A stretch of 64,000 nt of DNA. Origin: Castellaniella denitrificans. Its GTDB lineage: Bacteria > Pseudomonadota > Gammaproteobacteria > Burkholderiales > Burkholderiaceae_B. Numbering within the stretch: the first letter of the stretch is position 1; each line of letters opens with the position of its first letter. Position numbers and translations under genes: made by a program. Below the pieces are notes generated by a model. That model was not told where the DNA came from. It saw nothing but the letters and a program-made list of their open reading frames with translations, and searched no databases. Location: positions 124,001-188,000 of the forward strand of contig NZ_JAPWHE010000004.1 of the NCBI RefSeq assembly GCF_027214045.1, given 5' to 3'. This document shows positions 38,650-48,442 of the stretch, piece after piece.

Positions 38650-41368
38650 GAAAAAAACCTTGTTGCTCGTGGATGGGTCCAGCTACCTGTACCGCGCCTA
38701 TCATGCGATGCCCGATCTGCGCAATGCGCGCGGCGAACCCACCGGAGCCCTGTATGGCGTCATCTCCATGTTACGGAGGCTGTTGCTGGATTACAAGGAC
38801 GTGGCCACCCATGGCGCCTGCGTGTTCGATGCGCCCGGCGGCTCGTTCCGGGAAACGATCTACCCCGACTACAAGGCCCACCGGCCATCGATGCCGGAAG
38901 ACCTGCGGGCACAGATCGAGCCGATCCATCAAGCCGCCGCCGCACTGGGCTGGACCGTGATCGTGGCGCCGGGCGTGGAAGCCGACGACATCATCGGCAC
39001 CCTGTCGCGCCGGGCGGGCGAAAGCGGCTTTTATACCATCATTTCGACAGGCGACAAGGATCTGGCCCAACTGGTCGACGATCGTGTGGAACTGATCAAC
39101 ACCATGTCGGGCGAGCGCCAGGACCGCGAGGGCGTGATTCGCAAGTTCGGCGTGCCGCCCGAGCGCATCGTCGATTATCTGATGCTGACCGGCGATGCGG
39201 TGGACAATGTGCCGGGCGTGGCCAAGGTCGGCCCGAAGACCGCCGCCAAGTGGCTGAACGAATACGGCGATATCGACACGCTGGTCGCCCGGGCCGACGA
39301 AATCCGCGGCGTGGCGGGGGAAAACCTGCGCGCGGCGGCGCCCCGCTTTCCCATGACGCGGGACTTGCTGACTGTCCGGCTCGATTGCGAACTGCAGGCG
39401 CAGTGGGAGCCGGCCGAGCTGGACCTGCGGACGCCGGATCATGACGCGTTGGTCGCGCTGTACGAAGCCTATGGCTTCCGGACCTGGCTGCGCGAGGAAA
39501 CCGGCGAGCCGGATCGCATTCCGGAACAGGACGCCCGAGCCCCCCGCGAGGCGCCTGCCGCGCCGGACGGCGTGCGGTACGAAACCATCCTCGACGAGGC
39601 GGCACTGGATGATTGGGTGGCGCGGCTTCGGGCCGCGCCTCTGGCGGCCCTGGATACGGAAACCACCAGCCTGGACCCCATGGTGGCCCGCCTGGTGGGG
39701 GTGTCGTTCGCCATCGAGCCCGGCCGCGCCGCCTATGTGCCGGTGGGCCATCGCGCGCCGGGCACGCCCGACCAGCTGGACCGCGCGCTGGTGCTTGAAC
39801 GCCTGCGTCCCTGGCTGGAGGACCCGGCCGCGTCCAAGCTGCTGCACCATGCCAAGTACGACGCCCACGTGTTCGCCAACGAGGGCGTCGAACTGCGCGG
39901 GGTGCGGCACGACACCATGTTGCAGGCCTATGTGCTGCAGTCCCACCGGCGCGTGAATCTGCAGGATCTGTGCAGCCAGTGGCTGGGGCTGACGGGCACG
40001 ACCTACGAGGCTCTGTGTGGCAAGGGCGCGCGCCAGATAGGTTTCGACGAGGTCGCGCTGGATCAGGCCGCGCATTACGCCGCCGAGGACGCCGATTTCA
40101 CGCTGCGCCTGCACCAGGTGCTGTACCCGAAGGTCCGGGCCGAGGCCGGGCTGGACCGGATCTACGCGCTCGAGATCCGCGCTTCCGACGTGCTGACGCG
40201 CATCGAGCGCAACGGCGTGGCCATCGACGCCAAGGTGCTGGCGGCGCAAAGCCATGAACTGGGTCGGCAGATGATCGACCTGGAAGCCCAGGCCCATGCC
40301 CTGGCGGGCCAGCCCTTCAATCTGAATTCGCCCAAGCAGTTGGGCGAGATCCTGTTCCAGCGCATGCAGCTGCCCGTGCTGCGCAAGACAGCGAGCGGCG
40401 CGCCGTCCACCGATGAGGAGGTCCTGACCCGACTGGCGCAGGACTATCCCCTGCCGCGCCTGCTGCTCGACTATCGCGGCATCGCCAAGCTCAAATCCAC
40501 CTATACCGACAAGCTGCCGCGCATGATCGATCCGCGCACCGGCCGGGTGCACACGCGCTACGCCCAGGCGGCCGTGGTGACGGGGCGGCTGGCCTCGTCC
40601 GACCCGAATCTGCAGAACATCCCCGTGCGCACGGCCGAGGGCCGCCGCGTGCGATCGGCCTTCGTGTCCAGCCTGGGCAAGATCGTGTCGGCCGACTACT
40701 CGCAGATCGAACTGCGCGTGATGGCCCACGTGTCGGGCGACGAGAATCTGCGTCGGGCTTTCGCCCAGGGACTGGACATCCACCGCGCCACGGCGGCCGA
40801 GGTCTTCGGCCTGCCGCCGGACCAGGTCGACGCGGAACATCGCCGGGCGGCCAAGGCGATCAATTTCGGGCTGATCTACGGCATGGGCGAATTCGGCCTG
40901 GCGAGCAACCTGGGCATCACGCGGGCGGCCGCCAAGTCCTACATCGACCGCTATTTCATGCGCTATCCGGGCGTGGCCGACTACATGGACCGCGTGCGCC
41001 GTCAGGCCCGTGAACAGGGCTACGTGGAAACCGTCTTCGGACGCCGCCTGTATTTCCCCGAACTGGCCGGCGCCAAGGGGCCGCGCGCCGCCGCAGCCGA
41101 ACGCGCCGCCATCAACGCGCCCATGCAGGGTACGGCGGCCGACCTCATCAAGATGGCCATGGTGGCGGTCCAGGACTGGCTGGACGCCGAGGGTCTGCGC
41201 AGTCTGATGGTGATGCAGGTGCATGACGAACTGGTGTTCGACGCGGCCGAGGACGAGGTCGAGGTCTTGCGCGAACGCGTGCCGGCGCTGATGGCGGGCG
41301 TGGCGGAACTGGCGGTGCCGTTGGTCGCCGAGGTCGGCGTCGGTCCGGACTGGGGCGCCGCGCACTGA
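38648..41368 (+). CDS. polA: DNA polymerase I
   Basis: Repair and Okazaki-fragment polymerase. N-terminal 5' nuclease: LLVDGSSYLYRAYHAMPDLR, GVEADDIIGTLSRRAG, TGDKDLAQLV, TGDAVDNVPGVAKVGPKTA. The 3'-5' exonuclease appears active, with DTETTSLDP, HHAKYDAHVF and YAAEDADFTLRLH keeping the acidic residues. Polymerase motifs are SADYSQIELRVMAHVSGD (A), RRAAKAINFGLIYGMG (B) and MQVHDELVFD (C). It has 906 residues. Its promoter must lie inside the divergent LOG gene. Confidence 0.97.
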   Translation: MKKTLLLVDGSSYLYRAYHAMPDLRNARGEPTGALYGVISMLRRLLLDYKDVATHGACVFDAPGGSFRETIYPDYKAHRPSMPEDLRAQIEPIHQAAAALGWTVIVAPGVEADDIIGTLSRRAGESGFYTIISTGDKDLAQLVDDRVELINTMSGERQDREGVIRKFGVPPERIVDYLMLTGDAVDNVPGVAKVGPKTAAKWLNEYGDIDTLVARADEIRGVAGENLRAAAPRFPMTRDLLTVRLDCELQAQWEPAELDLRTPDHDALVALYEAYGFRTWLREETGEPDRIPEQDARAPREAPAAPDGVRYETILDEAALDDWVARLRAAPLAALDTETTSLDPMVARLVGVSFAIEPGRAAYVPVGHRAPGTPDQLDRALVLERLRPWLEDPAASKLLHHAKYDAHVFANEGVELRGVRHDTMLQAYVLQSHRRVNLQDLCSQWLGLTGTTYEALCGKGARQIGFDEVALDQAAHYAAEDADFTLRLHQVLYPKVRAEAGLDRIYALEIRASDVLTRIERNGVAIDAKVLAAQSHELGRQMIDLEAQAHALAGQPFNLNSPKQLGEILFQRMQLPVLRKTASGAPSTDEEVLTRLAQDYPLPRLLLDYRGIAKLKSTYTDKLPRMIDPRTGRVHTRYAQAAVVTGRLASSDPNLQNIPVRTAEGRRVRSAFVSSLGKIVSADYSQIELRVMAHVSGDENLRRAFAQGLDIHRATAAEVFGLPPDQVDAEHRRAAKAINFGLIYGMGEFGLASNLGITRAAAKSYIDRYFMRYPGVADYMDRVRRQAREQGYVETVFGRRLYFPELAGAKGPRAAAAERAAINAPMQGTAADLIKMAMVAVQDWLDAEGLRSLMVMQVHDELVFDAAEDEVEVLRERVPALMAGVAELAVPLVAEVGVGPDWGAAH

Positions 41369-41378
41369 CCGCGATCCG

Positions 41379-43034
41379 TCACTCCGAGTCGCGCAGCCGG
41401 TTGGGGCGCAGTTCGCCGTGGCGGTCCAGGATGGGGTAGGCCGCCGCGTTGACCAGGCAGGCATTCACCCCGCTCGCGTCGCGCAGGATCTCCAGGTAGA
41501 AGGCGCCGACGTCGGCGACGTCGATGCGGCCGGTCTTGATGTGGTCCAGGTGACGCTCGGCCGCCCGCGCCTCGAGGGCGCGGAAGTGCTCTTTCTCGAA
41601 GGCCAGGGCGCGGGCGGCCACCCGATCGCCCGAGACGAACAGGGCGGCGGCCTGGCGCAGGTTGCGCTGCAGCCGTTCCAGGACTTCGGCCAGTTCGGCC
41701 TGCTGCTCGGGGTCCAGCGTCCAGTGCTTCTTGTGCAGCCGGCTGGCGTGGCCCAGCAGGCCCATGCCGGACACGTCGGCGGCGTGGGCGATGTTCATGG
41801 AAAAGGTCAGGATGGACTTCAGGTATTGCACGTCGTCGGCGCTCAGGCCTTCCTGGTCCTGGGTCGCCAGATAGGCGGTCACCGACCGGTCCAGCTGGCT
41901 GATGGCGCTGTTCAGGTAACGGGCCTGGCCGTTGGCCCGGGGGTCTTCGCGCAGCAGGGCTTCTCCGGTCAGCCGCAGCGATTCGCGCAGCAGGTCCGTC
42001 AGTCTCAGCGCTTCGCGGGCGGCCTGGCCCAGGGCGACGGCCGGGACTTCGCGGGCGGACTCGTCCAGGTACTGGGGGCGGGCGGGGTCGTGCGGGTCGA
42101 CGCGCGGTGGAAGCAGCCGCTGCAGCAGCCGCGCGTAAGGCCGCAGCGCGGGCATGAAGCAGGCGGCCACCGTCAGGTTGAACAGCAGGTGAAAATTCGC
42201 CACACCATGGGCGGCATCGCCCAGTCCGGCCATGAGGGTCCCCGCCCAGGGCAGCAGGGCCAGGCCCAGCAGGCAGCCGGCGACGCGTGTGCCCAGATTG
42301 CCCATGGGCACGCGGCGGGATGCGGGATTGCCGTCGCCGCCGCTTTCCAGAACCGGATTGATGGCGGTGCCCAGGTTGGCGCCCAGCACCAGTGCATAGG
42401 CCAGTTCAGGCGTGACCAGGCCGTGATGGGCGAGCGACATGATCAGCACGACCACGGCGACGCTGGAATGCGAGGCCCAGGTCAGCGCCGCGCTGGCCGC
42501 CAGGGCGATCACCGGCGCGCCGGCGAGCGCAAGCAGGGCGCCGCCCAGCAGGGGCGCGTCCCGCAGCGGCTCGAACAGGGTCACCAGTTCGTGCAGGGCC
42601 AGAAGAAGCAGGCCCAGGCCGATCAGGGCCCGGCCCAGGTCACGGGCCCGGCCCGGCTCGTAGTGGCGGAACATCCACACACCGACGAGCACGAGGCCGG
42701 GCGCCAGAGCCGTCGGGTCGAAGGACAGCGCCTGGACGATCAGGGTGGTGCCGACGTTGGCGCCCAGCATGGCCGCCAGGCCCGGAACCAGCGGCACCAG
42801 CCCGTCCAGAGCGAAGCCGGTGATCATCAGCCCGGTGGCCGTGCTGCTCTGGATGGCGGCGGTGATCATCAGTCCGGTGCCGAAGGCGCGCGAGGGCGAT
42901 CCCATGGCGCGACCCATCCACAGGCCCAGCGTTTTGCCGAAGGCCCGTTGTACGCCGGTCTGGACCATGTGCACACCCCACAGCAGCAGGGCGACGAAGC
43001 CGCCGAAGGCGATCAGGACCTGGAATTCGCGCAC
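41379..43034 (-). CDS. Na/Pi cotransporter family protein (YjbB type)
   Basis: Membrane phosphate transporter-like protein. It has two NptA/PNaS repeats with QSST-type motifs (AAIQSSTATGLM and ASHSSVAVVVL) and ANVGTTL/ANLGTAI segments in the membrane. A cytoplasmic PhoU-like helical domain occupies the last 200 residues. It has 551 residues. In E. coli, YjbB exports phosphate; the direction here is not known. It lies 16 bp downstream of htpX on the same strand. Confidence 0.9.
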   Translation of the reverse strand: MREFQVLIAFGGFVALLLWGVHMVQTGVQRAFGKTLGLWMGRAMGSPSRAFGTGLMITAAIQSSTATGLMITGFALDGLVPLVPGLAAMLGANVGTTLIVQALSFDPTALAPGLVLVGVWMFRHYEPGRARDLGRALIGLGLLLLALHELVTLFEPLRDAPLLGGALLALAGAPVIALAASAALTWASHSSVAVVVLIMSLAHHGLVTPELAYALVLGANLGTAINPVLESGGDGNPASRRVPMGNLGTRVAGCLLGLALLPWAGTLMAGLGDAAHGVANFHLLFNLTVAACFMPALRPYARLLQRLLPPRVDPHDPARPQYLDESAREVPAVALGQAAREALRLTDLLRESLRLTGEALLREDPRANGQARYLNSAISQLDRSVTAYLATQDQEGLSADDVQYLKSILTFSMNIAHAADVSGMGLLGHASRLHKKHWTLDPEQQAELAEVLERLQRNLRQAAALFVSGDRVAARALAFEKEHFRALEARAAERHLDHIKTGRIDVADVGAFYLEILRDASGVNACLVNAAAYPILDRHGELRPNRLRDSE

Positions 43035-43050
43035 ATCCGGCCCGCCCGGC

Positions 43051-43926
43051 TCAGGCCGTCTGCCGGCGCAGGGCCTCGATGCGTCGTTCGATGGGCGGAT
43101 GCGAGGCGAACAGCGCGCCGAGCGCGCCGCCCGCGATGCCGGAGGCGGCGAAGGACTTGGGCAGTTCGCCGGCTTCGACCCCGCCCAGGCGGGCGAGCGC
43201 CCGGATCATGGGCTCGCGCGCGCCCATCAGCCGGGCCGAGCCCGCGTCGGCGCGGAACTCCCGCTGGCGTGAGAACCAGGCGACGATGATGGAGGCGAGC
43301 ACCCCGAAGAGGATTTCGCATACAAACACGCTGGCGTAGTAACCGATGCCGACATCGCGCTCGTTCTTGAGCACGGCGCGATCGATGAAGTAGCCGACGA
43401 TGCGCGACAGGAAAATGACGAAGGTGTTGACGACGCCCTGGATCAGGGTGAGGGTCACCATGTCGCCGTTGGCGACGTGGGAGACTTCATGGCCCAGCAC
43501 GGCGGCGACTTCTTCTTCGGTCATGGACGAGAGCAGGCCGGTGGACACCGCCACCAGGGCATCGTTGCGGAAAGCCCCCGTGGCGAAGGCGTTGGGCGCA
43601 CCTTCGTAGATGGCGACTTCCGGGTGGCCGATGCCGGCCCGGTCGGCCAACTGGTGCACGGTGGCGACCAGCCAGGCCTCGCGCTGGTCGCGCGGTCGTT
43701 GGGGATCGATCACCCGGGCGCCGGTGCTGGACTTGGCCATCCATTTGCTCATCAGCAATGAGATGAATGAGCCGGTGAAACCCAGCACCGCCGAAAACAC
43801 CAGCAGCGCGGCCGGATCGATGCCGTTGGCCGTCAGGTAGCGGCCGACGCCCAGGATGTTCATGGTGATGCTCAGCACCAGCATGACCGCCATGTTGGTG
43901 ACGAGGAACAGGATGATTCTTTTCAT
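43051..43926 (-). CDS. htpX: Membrane zinc metalloprotease HtpX
   Basis: M48-family protease of the inner membrane that degrades misfolded membrane proteins. Two N-terminal helices are followed by the zinc motif [10 protein letters not shown], then two more helices and the third ligand Glu in [21 protein letters not shown] is a family landmark. It has 291 residues. It is divergent from a DMT transporter gene across 88 bp. Confidence 0.95.
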   Translation of the reverse strand: MKRIILFLVTNMAVMLVLSITMNILGVGRYLTANGIDPAALLVFSAVLGFTGSFISLLMSKWMAKSSTGARVIDPQRPRDQREAWLVATVHQLADRAGIGHPEVAIYEGAPNAFATGAFRNDALVAVSTGLLSSMTEEEVAAVLGHEVSHVANGDMVTLTLIQGVVNTFVIFLSRIVGYFIDRAVLKNERDVGIGYYASVFVCEILFGVLASIIVAWFSRQREFRADAGSARLMGAREPMIRALARLGGVEAGELPKSFAASGIAGGALGALFASHPPIERRIEALRRQTA

Positions 43927-44014
43927 GTGGGGGCGAAGCTCCGCAGGAAGGGAACAATGATGTCCAAAGTGTATAGTATCGGCTTCCGGTTGGTATCACT
44001 GTCTTTGGTGACGC

Positions 44015-44935
44015 ATGCAGTCTTTGTGGATGTTGCTGGCCTGCGCCATGTTCGCCATGATGGGGGCCTTCGTGAAGGTCGCCGCCGACTTTGGCGCCAC
44101 TCTGCCGGAAATCGTCCTGTTCCGGGGCATTCCTTCCGTCCTGCTGCTGTATTTCTGGGCGCGCTCCACGCGTCGCACGATCCGCCCGTCCAGTTGGCGC
44201 CTGCACATCTGGCGCAATCTCAGCGGCATCATGTCTATGTGGCTGGGTTTCTTCGCATTGTCCCATCTGACACTGCCCACGGCCGTCAGCCTGAACTACA
44301 CGGCGCCGCTGTTCATCGCGGGCTGGATGCTGTGCTTCGGCGGCGCCCAGCGCGATCCGGTGCGCGTGCTGGCCGTGCTGGCGGGCTTCCTGGGGGTGCT
44401 GGGCGTGCTGCGCCCCAGCATCCAGCACGATCAGTGGCTCGCGGCCCTGATGGGGCTGGGAGCGGGCGGGCTGGCGGCGATCGCCATGATGCAGGTCCGC
44501 CAGCTGGGCCAGGTCGGCGAGCCTGAATGGCGCACGGTGCTGCTGTTTTCGCTGGGCGTCTGCGCGAGCGGCCTGGGCGGCATCGCGTTTCAGGGCTGGC
44601 GCACGAGCGATCCCCTGGCTTTGCTGGCCCTGGTCGGGCTGGGCCTGGCGGGATTGGTCGGCCAATTGGCCATGACCCGGGCTTTCGGCCTGGGATCTAC
44701 CCTGTTGACGGCCGCGCTGCAGTACGTGACCATCATCTTTGCCGCCCTGATCGGCGTCCTGTTCTGGGGCGACCGGCCTGCGCCTCTGGCCTGGGCCGGC
44801 ATGGCCTTGATCATCGGATCCGGTCTGCTGTCGGTCTGGCGCACTTACACCGAGGCCCGCGCGCTGCGGGGCGACGGCCGCGCGGCGCCGCCAGCGGGCC
44901 CAGGCTTTTCCACAAAGGAGGTAACCCCGTCATGA
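44015..44935 (+). CDS. DMT-superfamily (EamA) transporter
   Basis: Ten-helix inner-membrane exporter. The first EamA repeat starts at MLLACAMFAMMGAFVK and the second at GLGAGGLAAIAMMQV. The family motif ALQYVTIIFAALIGVLFWGD lies near the end. It has 306 residues. Its stop overlaps the start of the rhodanese gene by 4 bp, so the two are probably co-expressed. It differs clearly from the DMT protein at 31.9 kb. Substrate unknown. Confidence 0.88.
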   Translation: MQSLWMLLACAMFAMMGAFVKVAADFGATLPEIVLFRGIPSVLLLYFWARSTRRTIRPSSWRLHIWRNLSGIMSMWLGFFALSHLTLPTAVSLNYTAPLFIAGWMLCFGGAQRDPVRVLAVLAGFLGVLGVLRPSIQHDQWLAALMGLGAGGLAAIAMMQVRQLGQVGEPEWRTVLLFSLGVCASGLGGIAFQGWRTSDPLALLALVGLGLAGLVGQLAMTRAFGLGSTLLTAALQYVTIIFAALIGVLFWGDRPAPLAWAGMALIIGSGLLSVWRTYTEARALRGDGRAAPPAGPGFSTKEVTPS

Positions 44936-45795
44936 CCGCTTTGCTGATTCAGCCCGAGGCCTTGCGCGACCGCCTGGCCCGTCCGGGCTGCCTGGTTTTC
45001 GACGTGCGCCACGATCTGGCGGACCATCAGGCGGGCCGGCGGGCCTACGAATCGGGCCATGTGCCCGGGGCGCTGTACCTGGACCATGAAACTCAGCTGT
45101 GCGCGCTCAAGACCGGACGCAACGGCCGCCATCCCCTGCCGGACCGCGCCGATTTCGCCGCCCTGATGCGGGCGCAGGGCCTGACGGCCCGCTCCGACGT
45201 GGTGGTCTACGACGCCGGCAACGCCATGTTCGCGGCCCATCTGTGGTGGATGCTGCGCTGGCTGGGGCACGAATCCGTCGCGGTTCTGGACGGGGGGTGG
45301 ACCACCTGGCAGGCGACAGGCGGGGCGGTCGAGACTGGCGCGCGCGCGCCCGCACTCAACGAAGCCCAGGCGATCCAGGGGCTCGCGCCTTCGGGCAAAC
45401 CGTCCATGCCCGTGGTTGACGCCCGCGCCGTCCTGGCCAACCTGGACGAGCCGCGCTTCACGGTGCTGGATGCGCGCGCGCCGGAACGTTTCAGCGGCAC
45501 GGTCGAACCCATCGATCCGGTGGGGGGGCACATCCCGGGCGCCCTGAACCGGCCGTTCGCCCAAAACCTCGGGTCGGACGGGCGTTTCAAGCCGGCCAGC
45601 GAATTGCGGGCGGAATTCGAGTTCCTGCTTGGAGACCGGCTGGACCGCGGCATTGTCCACCAGTGCGGCTCGGGCATCACCGCCTGCCACAACCTGTTCG
45701 CCATGGAACTGGCCGGTCTGCGCGGCTCCGCCCTGTACCCGGGTTCCTGGAGCGAATGGTGCGCCGATTCCTCCAGGCCGGTGGCGCGCGACTGA
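44932..45795 (+). CDS. Two-domain rhodanese (thiosulfate or mercaptopyruvate sulfurtransferase)
   Basis: Transfers sulfane sulfur from thiosulfate or 3-mercaptopyruvate to an acceptor. It has an N-terminal inactive rhodanese domain (YESGHVPGALYLDHE) and a C-terminal catalytic domain with the active-site loop HQCGSGITACHN, whose Cys carries the persulfide. CGSGIT leans toward mercaptopyruvate sulfurtransferase, but thiosulfate cannot be excluded. The strong site AAAGGAGGT precedes the ATG at 44932. It has 287 residues. Confidence 0.9.
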   Translation: MTALLIQPEALRDRLARPGCLVFDVRHDLADHQAGRRAYESGHVPGALYLDHETQLCALKTGRNGRHPLPDRADFAALMRAQGLTARSDVVVYDAGNAMFAAHLWWMLRWLGHESVAVLDGGWTTWQATGGAVETGARAPALNEAQAIQGLAPSGKPSMPVVDARAVLANLDEPRFTVLDARAPERFSGTVEPIDPVGGHIPGALNRPFAQNLGSDGRFKPASELRAEFEFLLGDRLDRGIVHQCGSGITACHNLFAMELAGLRGSALYPGSWSEWCADSSRPVARD

Positions 45796-45796
45796 T

Positions 45797-46927
45797 TCAG
45801 GCCATCATGCGGCGGTACCAGGCATGGAAGTGCGCCATGCCGTCCTCCAGAGGGCTCTGATAGGGGCCGCATTCGTTTTCGCCGCGCTCCATCAGGGCGC
45901 GGCGTCCCGCGTCCATGCGCTCGCCGATCTCGTCGTCCTCGATCGCGGTCTCCAGATAGGCCGCGCGCTGGGCCTCGATGAACTCGCGCTCGAAGGCGAC
46001 GATCTCCTCGGGGTAGTAGAACTCGATCACGTTGACGGTTTCCTGGGGGGCGACGGGATGCAGCGTGGACAGCACCAGGACGTGCGGATAGAGCTCGATC
46101 ATGTGGGTGGGGAAATACGTCACCCAGACCGCGCCGAAATCGGGCGCCGAGCCCGATCGGTACTGCAGCAGGCGGTCGTGCCATTGGCGATAGACCTCGG
46201 TGCCCGGCTGGCCCAGGGCCTGGTGGATGCCGACGCGCTGCATGCTGTGGAAGTCGCCGAATTCCCATTCCAGGTCGTCGCAGGTGACGAAGCGCCCCAG
46301 TCCCGGGTGGAAGGGACCGACGTGGTAGTCCTCCAGGTAGACCTCGATGAAGGTCTTCCAGTTGTAATGGCAGGGATGGACTTCCACGTGGTCCAGCACA
46401 TAGTCCGAAAAATCGAATTCCGGCCGTTCGAACAGGCCGCCGATGTCGCCGAGCGGATCGCGTGCGCCCTCGAACAGCAGGCCGTGGCAGTCGCGCAGCG
46501 GGAATTCCCGCAGCCGCAGGTCCGGTTTCTCGGGGAACAACGGGGCGTTCAGCAGGCCGCCCCGGGCGTCGTAGCTCCATTGATGGATGGGGCACAGGAT
46601 GCGTCCGCCCGTGCTGCACAGGTTGCCGGCCGCACAATCGGCGTCGCGGCCGTTCTGGCTGCCCAGCATCAGGGCCTGGCGGTGGCGGCAGACATTGGAC
46701 AGCAGGCGTACGTCGGTCCGGTCGCGCAGCAGGACACGGCCGCCGCCCTCGTGGGCCAGTGTGCGCCAGTCGCCGGGGTTCGGCACCATTTTCCCGTGCC
46801 CCACGTAGCGCGCGCTGCGTTCGAATATGTGGCTGCGTTCCCGTGCCAGGATGGACGGGTCGAAATAATGATGGACCGGAAGCTGGCTGGCCAGATCCGC
46901 GCCGGAAGGGATGTAAGGGTTGGTCAT
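45797..46927 (-). CDS. Rieske-type aromatic ring-hydroxylating oxygenase, alpha subunit
   Basis: Oxygenase with a 2Fe-2S Rieske domain and a mononuclear-iron catalytic domain. Rieske ligands are CRH and CPIH, but 29 residues separate them, more than the usual 15-18, and the insert holds two extra Cys. The catalytic iron site is visible as NWKTFIEVYLEDYHVGPFHP, with two His. GGGGGA precedes the ATG. It has 376 residues. No reductase or small subunit gene is adjacent, so the electron donor is elsewhere. The substrate is unknown; relatives include choline and carnitine oxygenases. Confidence 0.85.
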   Translation of the reverse strand: MTNPYIPSGADLASQLPVHHYFDPSILARERSHIFERSARYVGHGKMVPNPGDWRTLAHEGGGRVLLRDRTDVRLLSNVCRHRQALMLGSQNGRDADCAAGNLCSTGGRILCPIHQWSYDARGGLLNAPLFPEKPDLRLREFPLRDCHGLLFEGARDPLGDIGGLFERPEFDFSDYVLDHVEVHPCHYNWKTFIEVYLEDYHVGPFHPGLGRFVTCDDLEWEFGDFHSMQRVGIHQALGQPGTEVYRQWHDRLLQYRSGSAPDFGAVWVTYFPTHMIELYPHVLVLSTLHPVAPQETVNVIEFYYPEEIVAFEREFIEAQRAAYLETAIEDDEIGERMDAGRRALMERGENECGPYQSPLEDGMAHFHAWYRRMMA

Positions 46928-47222
46928 TGGTTCCCCCCGCAAGAATGGAACCGTCCGGGTTGCCGCGTCCCCGCGTCCCGGCGCCGGCAGTCCAGGCGGG
47001 CGGGGCGGGGAAAGGACGGCGGCCGGATCGGCGCGAAGAAAAACGCCCGAGCCGGTCGGCCGCATGGCGCGACCGGACCGCATGGCCCCGACACGGCGTG
47101 AAGCCCGGTTCGGGGCAGGGGACGAAATTGTACCCCACCCTGGGGCCGGGATGGGCCGTGCCTGTTTCATGGTCTGGCGGGGTTCCCGTACAATCCAGTC
47201 TGGAATGCACAGATGAAATCCC
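46928..47222. other. Divergent intergenic region (Rieske oxygenase / xseB)
   Basis: This 295-bp GC-rich stretch holds no convincing gene. Near its right end TACAAT (47189-47194) is a good -10 element for xseB, with a weak TTCATG 17 bp upstream. The remainder presumably holds the minus-strand oxygenase promoter, but I cannot place it. Confidence 0.5.
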
Positions 47223-47501
47223 ATGGTCAACGAACAAACCCCGCCGCCGGATCGCGCGCCCCGGTCGGCCGATTCATTGCCCCAGGACTTCGAGACGGCA
47301 CTGGCCGAACTCGAGGACCTGGCCGGCCGCATGAACGACGGCAGCCTGGGCCTGGACGAATCCATTGCCTTGTATCAGCGCGGCGTGGCGCTGGCCCAGG
47401 TGTGCCAGCAGCGGCTGGAGGCTGTCGAGCAGCAGGTCCAGGTGCTTCAGGGCCAGTTGCTCCAGCCTTTCGACGACGCCTCGACGCGGGACGCGTCATG
47501 A
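47223..47501 (+). CDS. xseB: Exodeoxyribonuclease VII small subunit
   Basis: Small helical subunit that partners XseA in degrading single-stranded DNA. The core is DFETALAELEDLAGRMNDGS, then LGLDESIALYQRGVALAQV, the classic XseB sequence. It has 92 residues including a Pro-rich N-terminus of about 20. It overlaps ispA by 4 bp, the usual xseB-ispA-dxs order. xseA is not nearby. Confidence 0.95.
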   Translation: MVNEQTPPPDRAPRSADSLPQDFETALAELEDLAGRMNDGSLGLDESIALYQRGVALAQVCQQRLEAVEQQVQVLQGQLLQPFDDASTRDAS

Positions 47502-48415
47502 GTGCTGCGGCGGGTAATTTCGACGCTTGGCTGCACGATCGGGTGGATCATGTCTCGGCGGTGCTCGACGATCTGCTGCCGCCCGTCGAGGACGATCCCG
47601 CGCGGCTGCACGAAGCCATGCGTTATGCCGTTCTCGGGCCGGGCAAGCGGGTGCGGGCCGCGTTGGTCTATGCGGCCGGCGAGGCCAGCCGCGCGCCGAA
47701 CGGAACGGCCGCCTCCCAGGATCTGGCGCTTGACGCCGCCGCCGCCGCCGTGGAACTGATTCATGCCTATTCGTTGATTCACGACGATCTGCCCTGCATG
47801 GATGACGACGATCTGCGGCGGGGCAGGCCCACCGTGCATCGCCGGTTCGACGACGAGGCCCTGGCCATGCTGGCGGGGGATGCGCTGCAGCCCTTGGCCT
47901 TCGATTGCCTGGCGCAGATGCCCATTGCGCCGGCCCTGACGGTCCAGGCGGTCCAGTTGTTGGCCCGCGCGGCGGGCAGCGACGGCATGGTCGGCGGCCA
48001 GGCCATCGATTGCGCCAGTGTTGGCCGGACGCTGCGCGTCGAGGCCCTGCAGCACATGCACCGCATGAAGACCGGTGCCCTGCTTGAGGCCAGCGTGCTT
48101 CTGGGCGGGGTGGTGGCCGGTGCCAGCAGCACGGCGCGGGCCGGCCTGGAATCGTACGCCTCGGCCATGGGCCTGGCCTTCCAGGTGGTGGATGACATCC
48201 TGGACGTGACCGCCGATTCGGCCACGCTGGGCAAGACCGCCGGCAAGGATGCCGCCCAGGGCAAGCCGACCTACGTGTCCATCATGGGGCTGGAAGGTTC
48301 GCGCGAACTGCTGGCCAGCCTGCGCGAACAGGCTTGCGCTGCGCTGCTGCCGCTCGGGCCGTCGGCCTGCCGCCTGCGCGAACTGGCCGACTACATCATC
48401 GGCCGGTCCCATTAG
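47498..48415 (+). CDS. ispA: Farnesyl diphosphate synthase (geranyltranstransferase)
   Basis: Condenses IPP with DMAPP and GPP to farnesyl diphosphate for ubiquinone and undecaprenyl lipids. The first Asp-rich motif is DDLPCMDDDDLRRGRPT and the second is FQVVDDILD, with GKT and KPTYVSIMG following. It has 305 residues, normal for IspA. It starts inside the xseB stop, and dxs lies 27 bp downstream. Confidence 0.95.
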   Translation: MSAAAGNFDAWLHDRVDHVSAVLDDLLPPVEDDPARLHEAMRYAVLGPGKRVRAALVYAAGEASRAPNGTAASQDLALDAAAAAVELIHAYSLIHDDLPCMDDDDLRRGRPTVHRRFDDEALAMLAGDALQPLAFDCLAQMPIAPALTVQAVQLLARAAGSDGMVGGQAIDCASVGRTLRVEALQHMHRMKTGALLEASVLLGGVVAGASSTARAGLESYASAMGLAFQVVDDILDVTADSATLGKTAGKDAAQGKPTYVSIMGLEGSRELLASLREQACAALLPLGPSACRLRELADYIIGRSH

Positions 48416-48442
48416 CGGGGACTGGCCCTGGATCAAGGCATC

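Noticed and set aside
38648-41368. Loss of polA proofreading, as seen in some bacteria
   Set aside because: The DTET, KYDAH and YAAEDAD motifs keep the acidic exonuclease residues, so there is no sign of loss.
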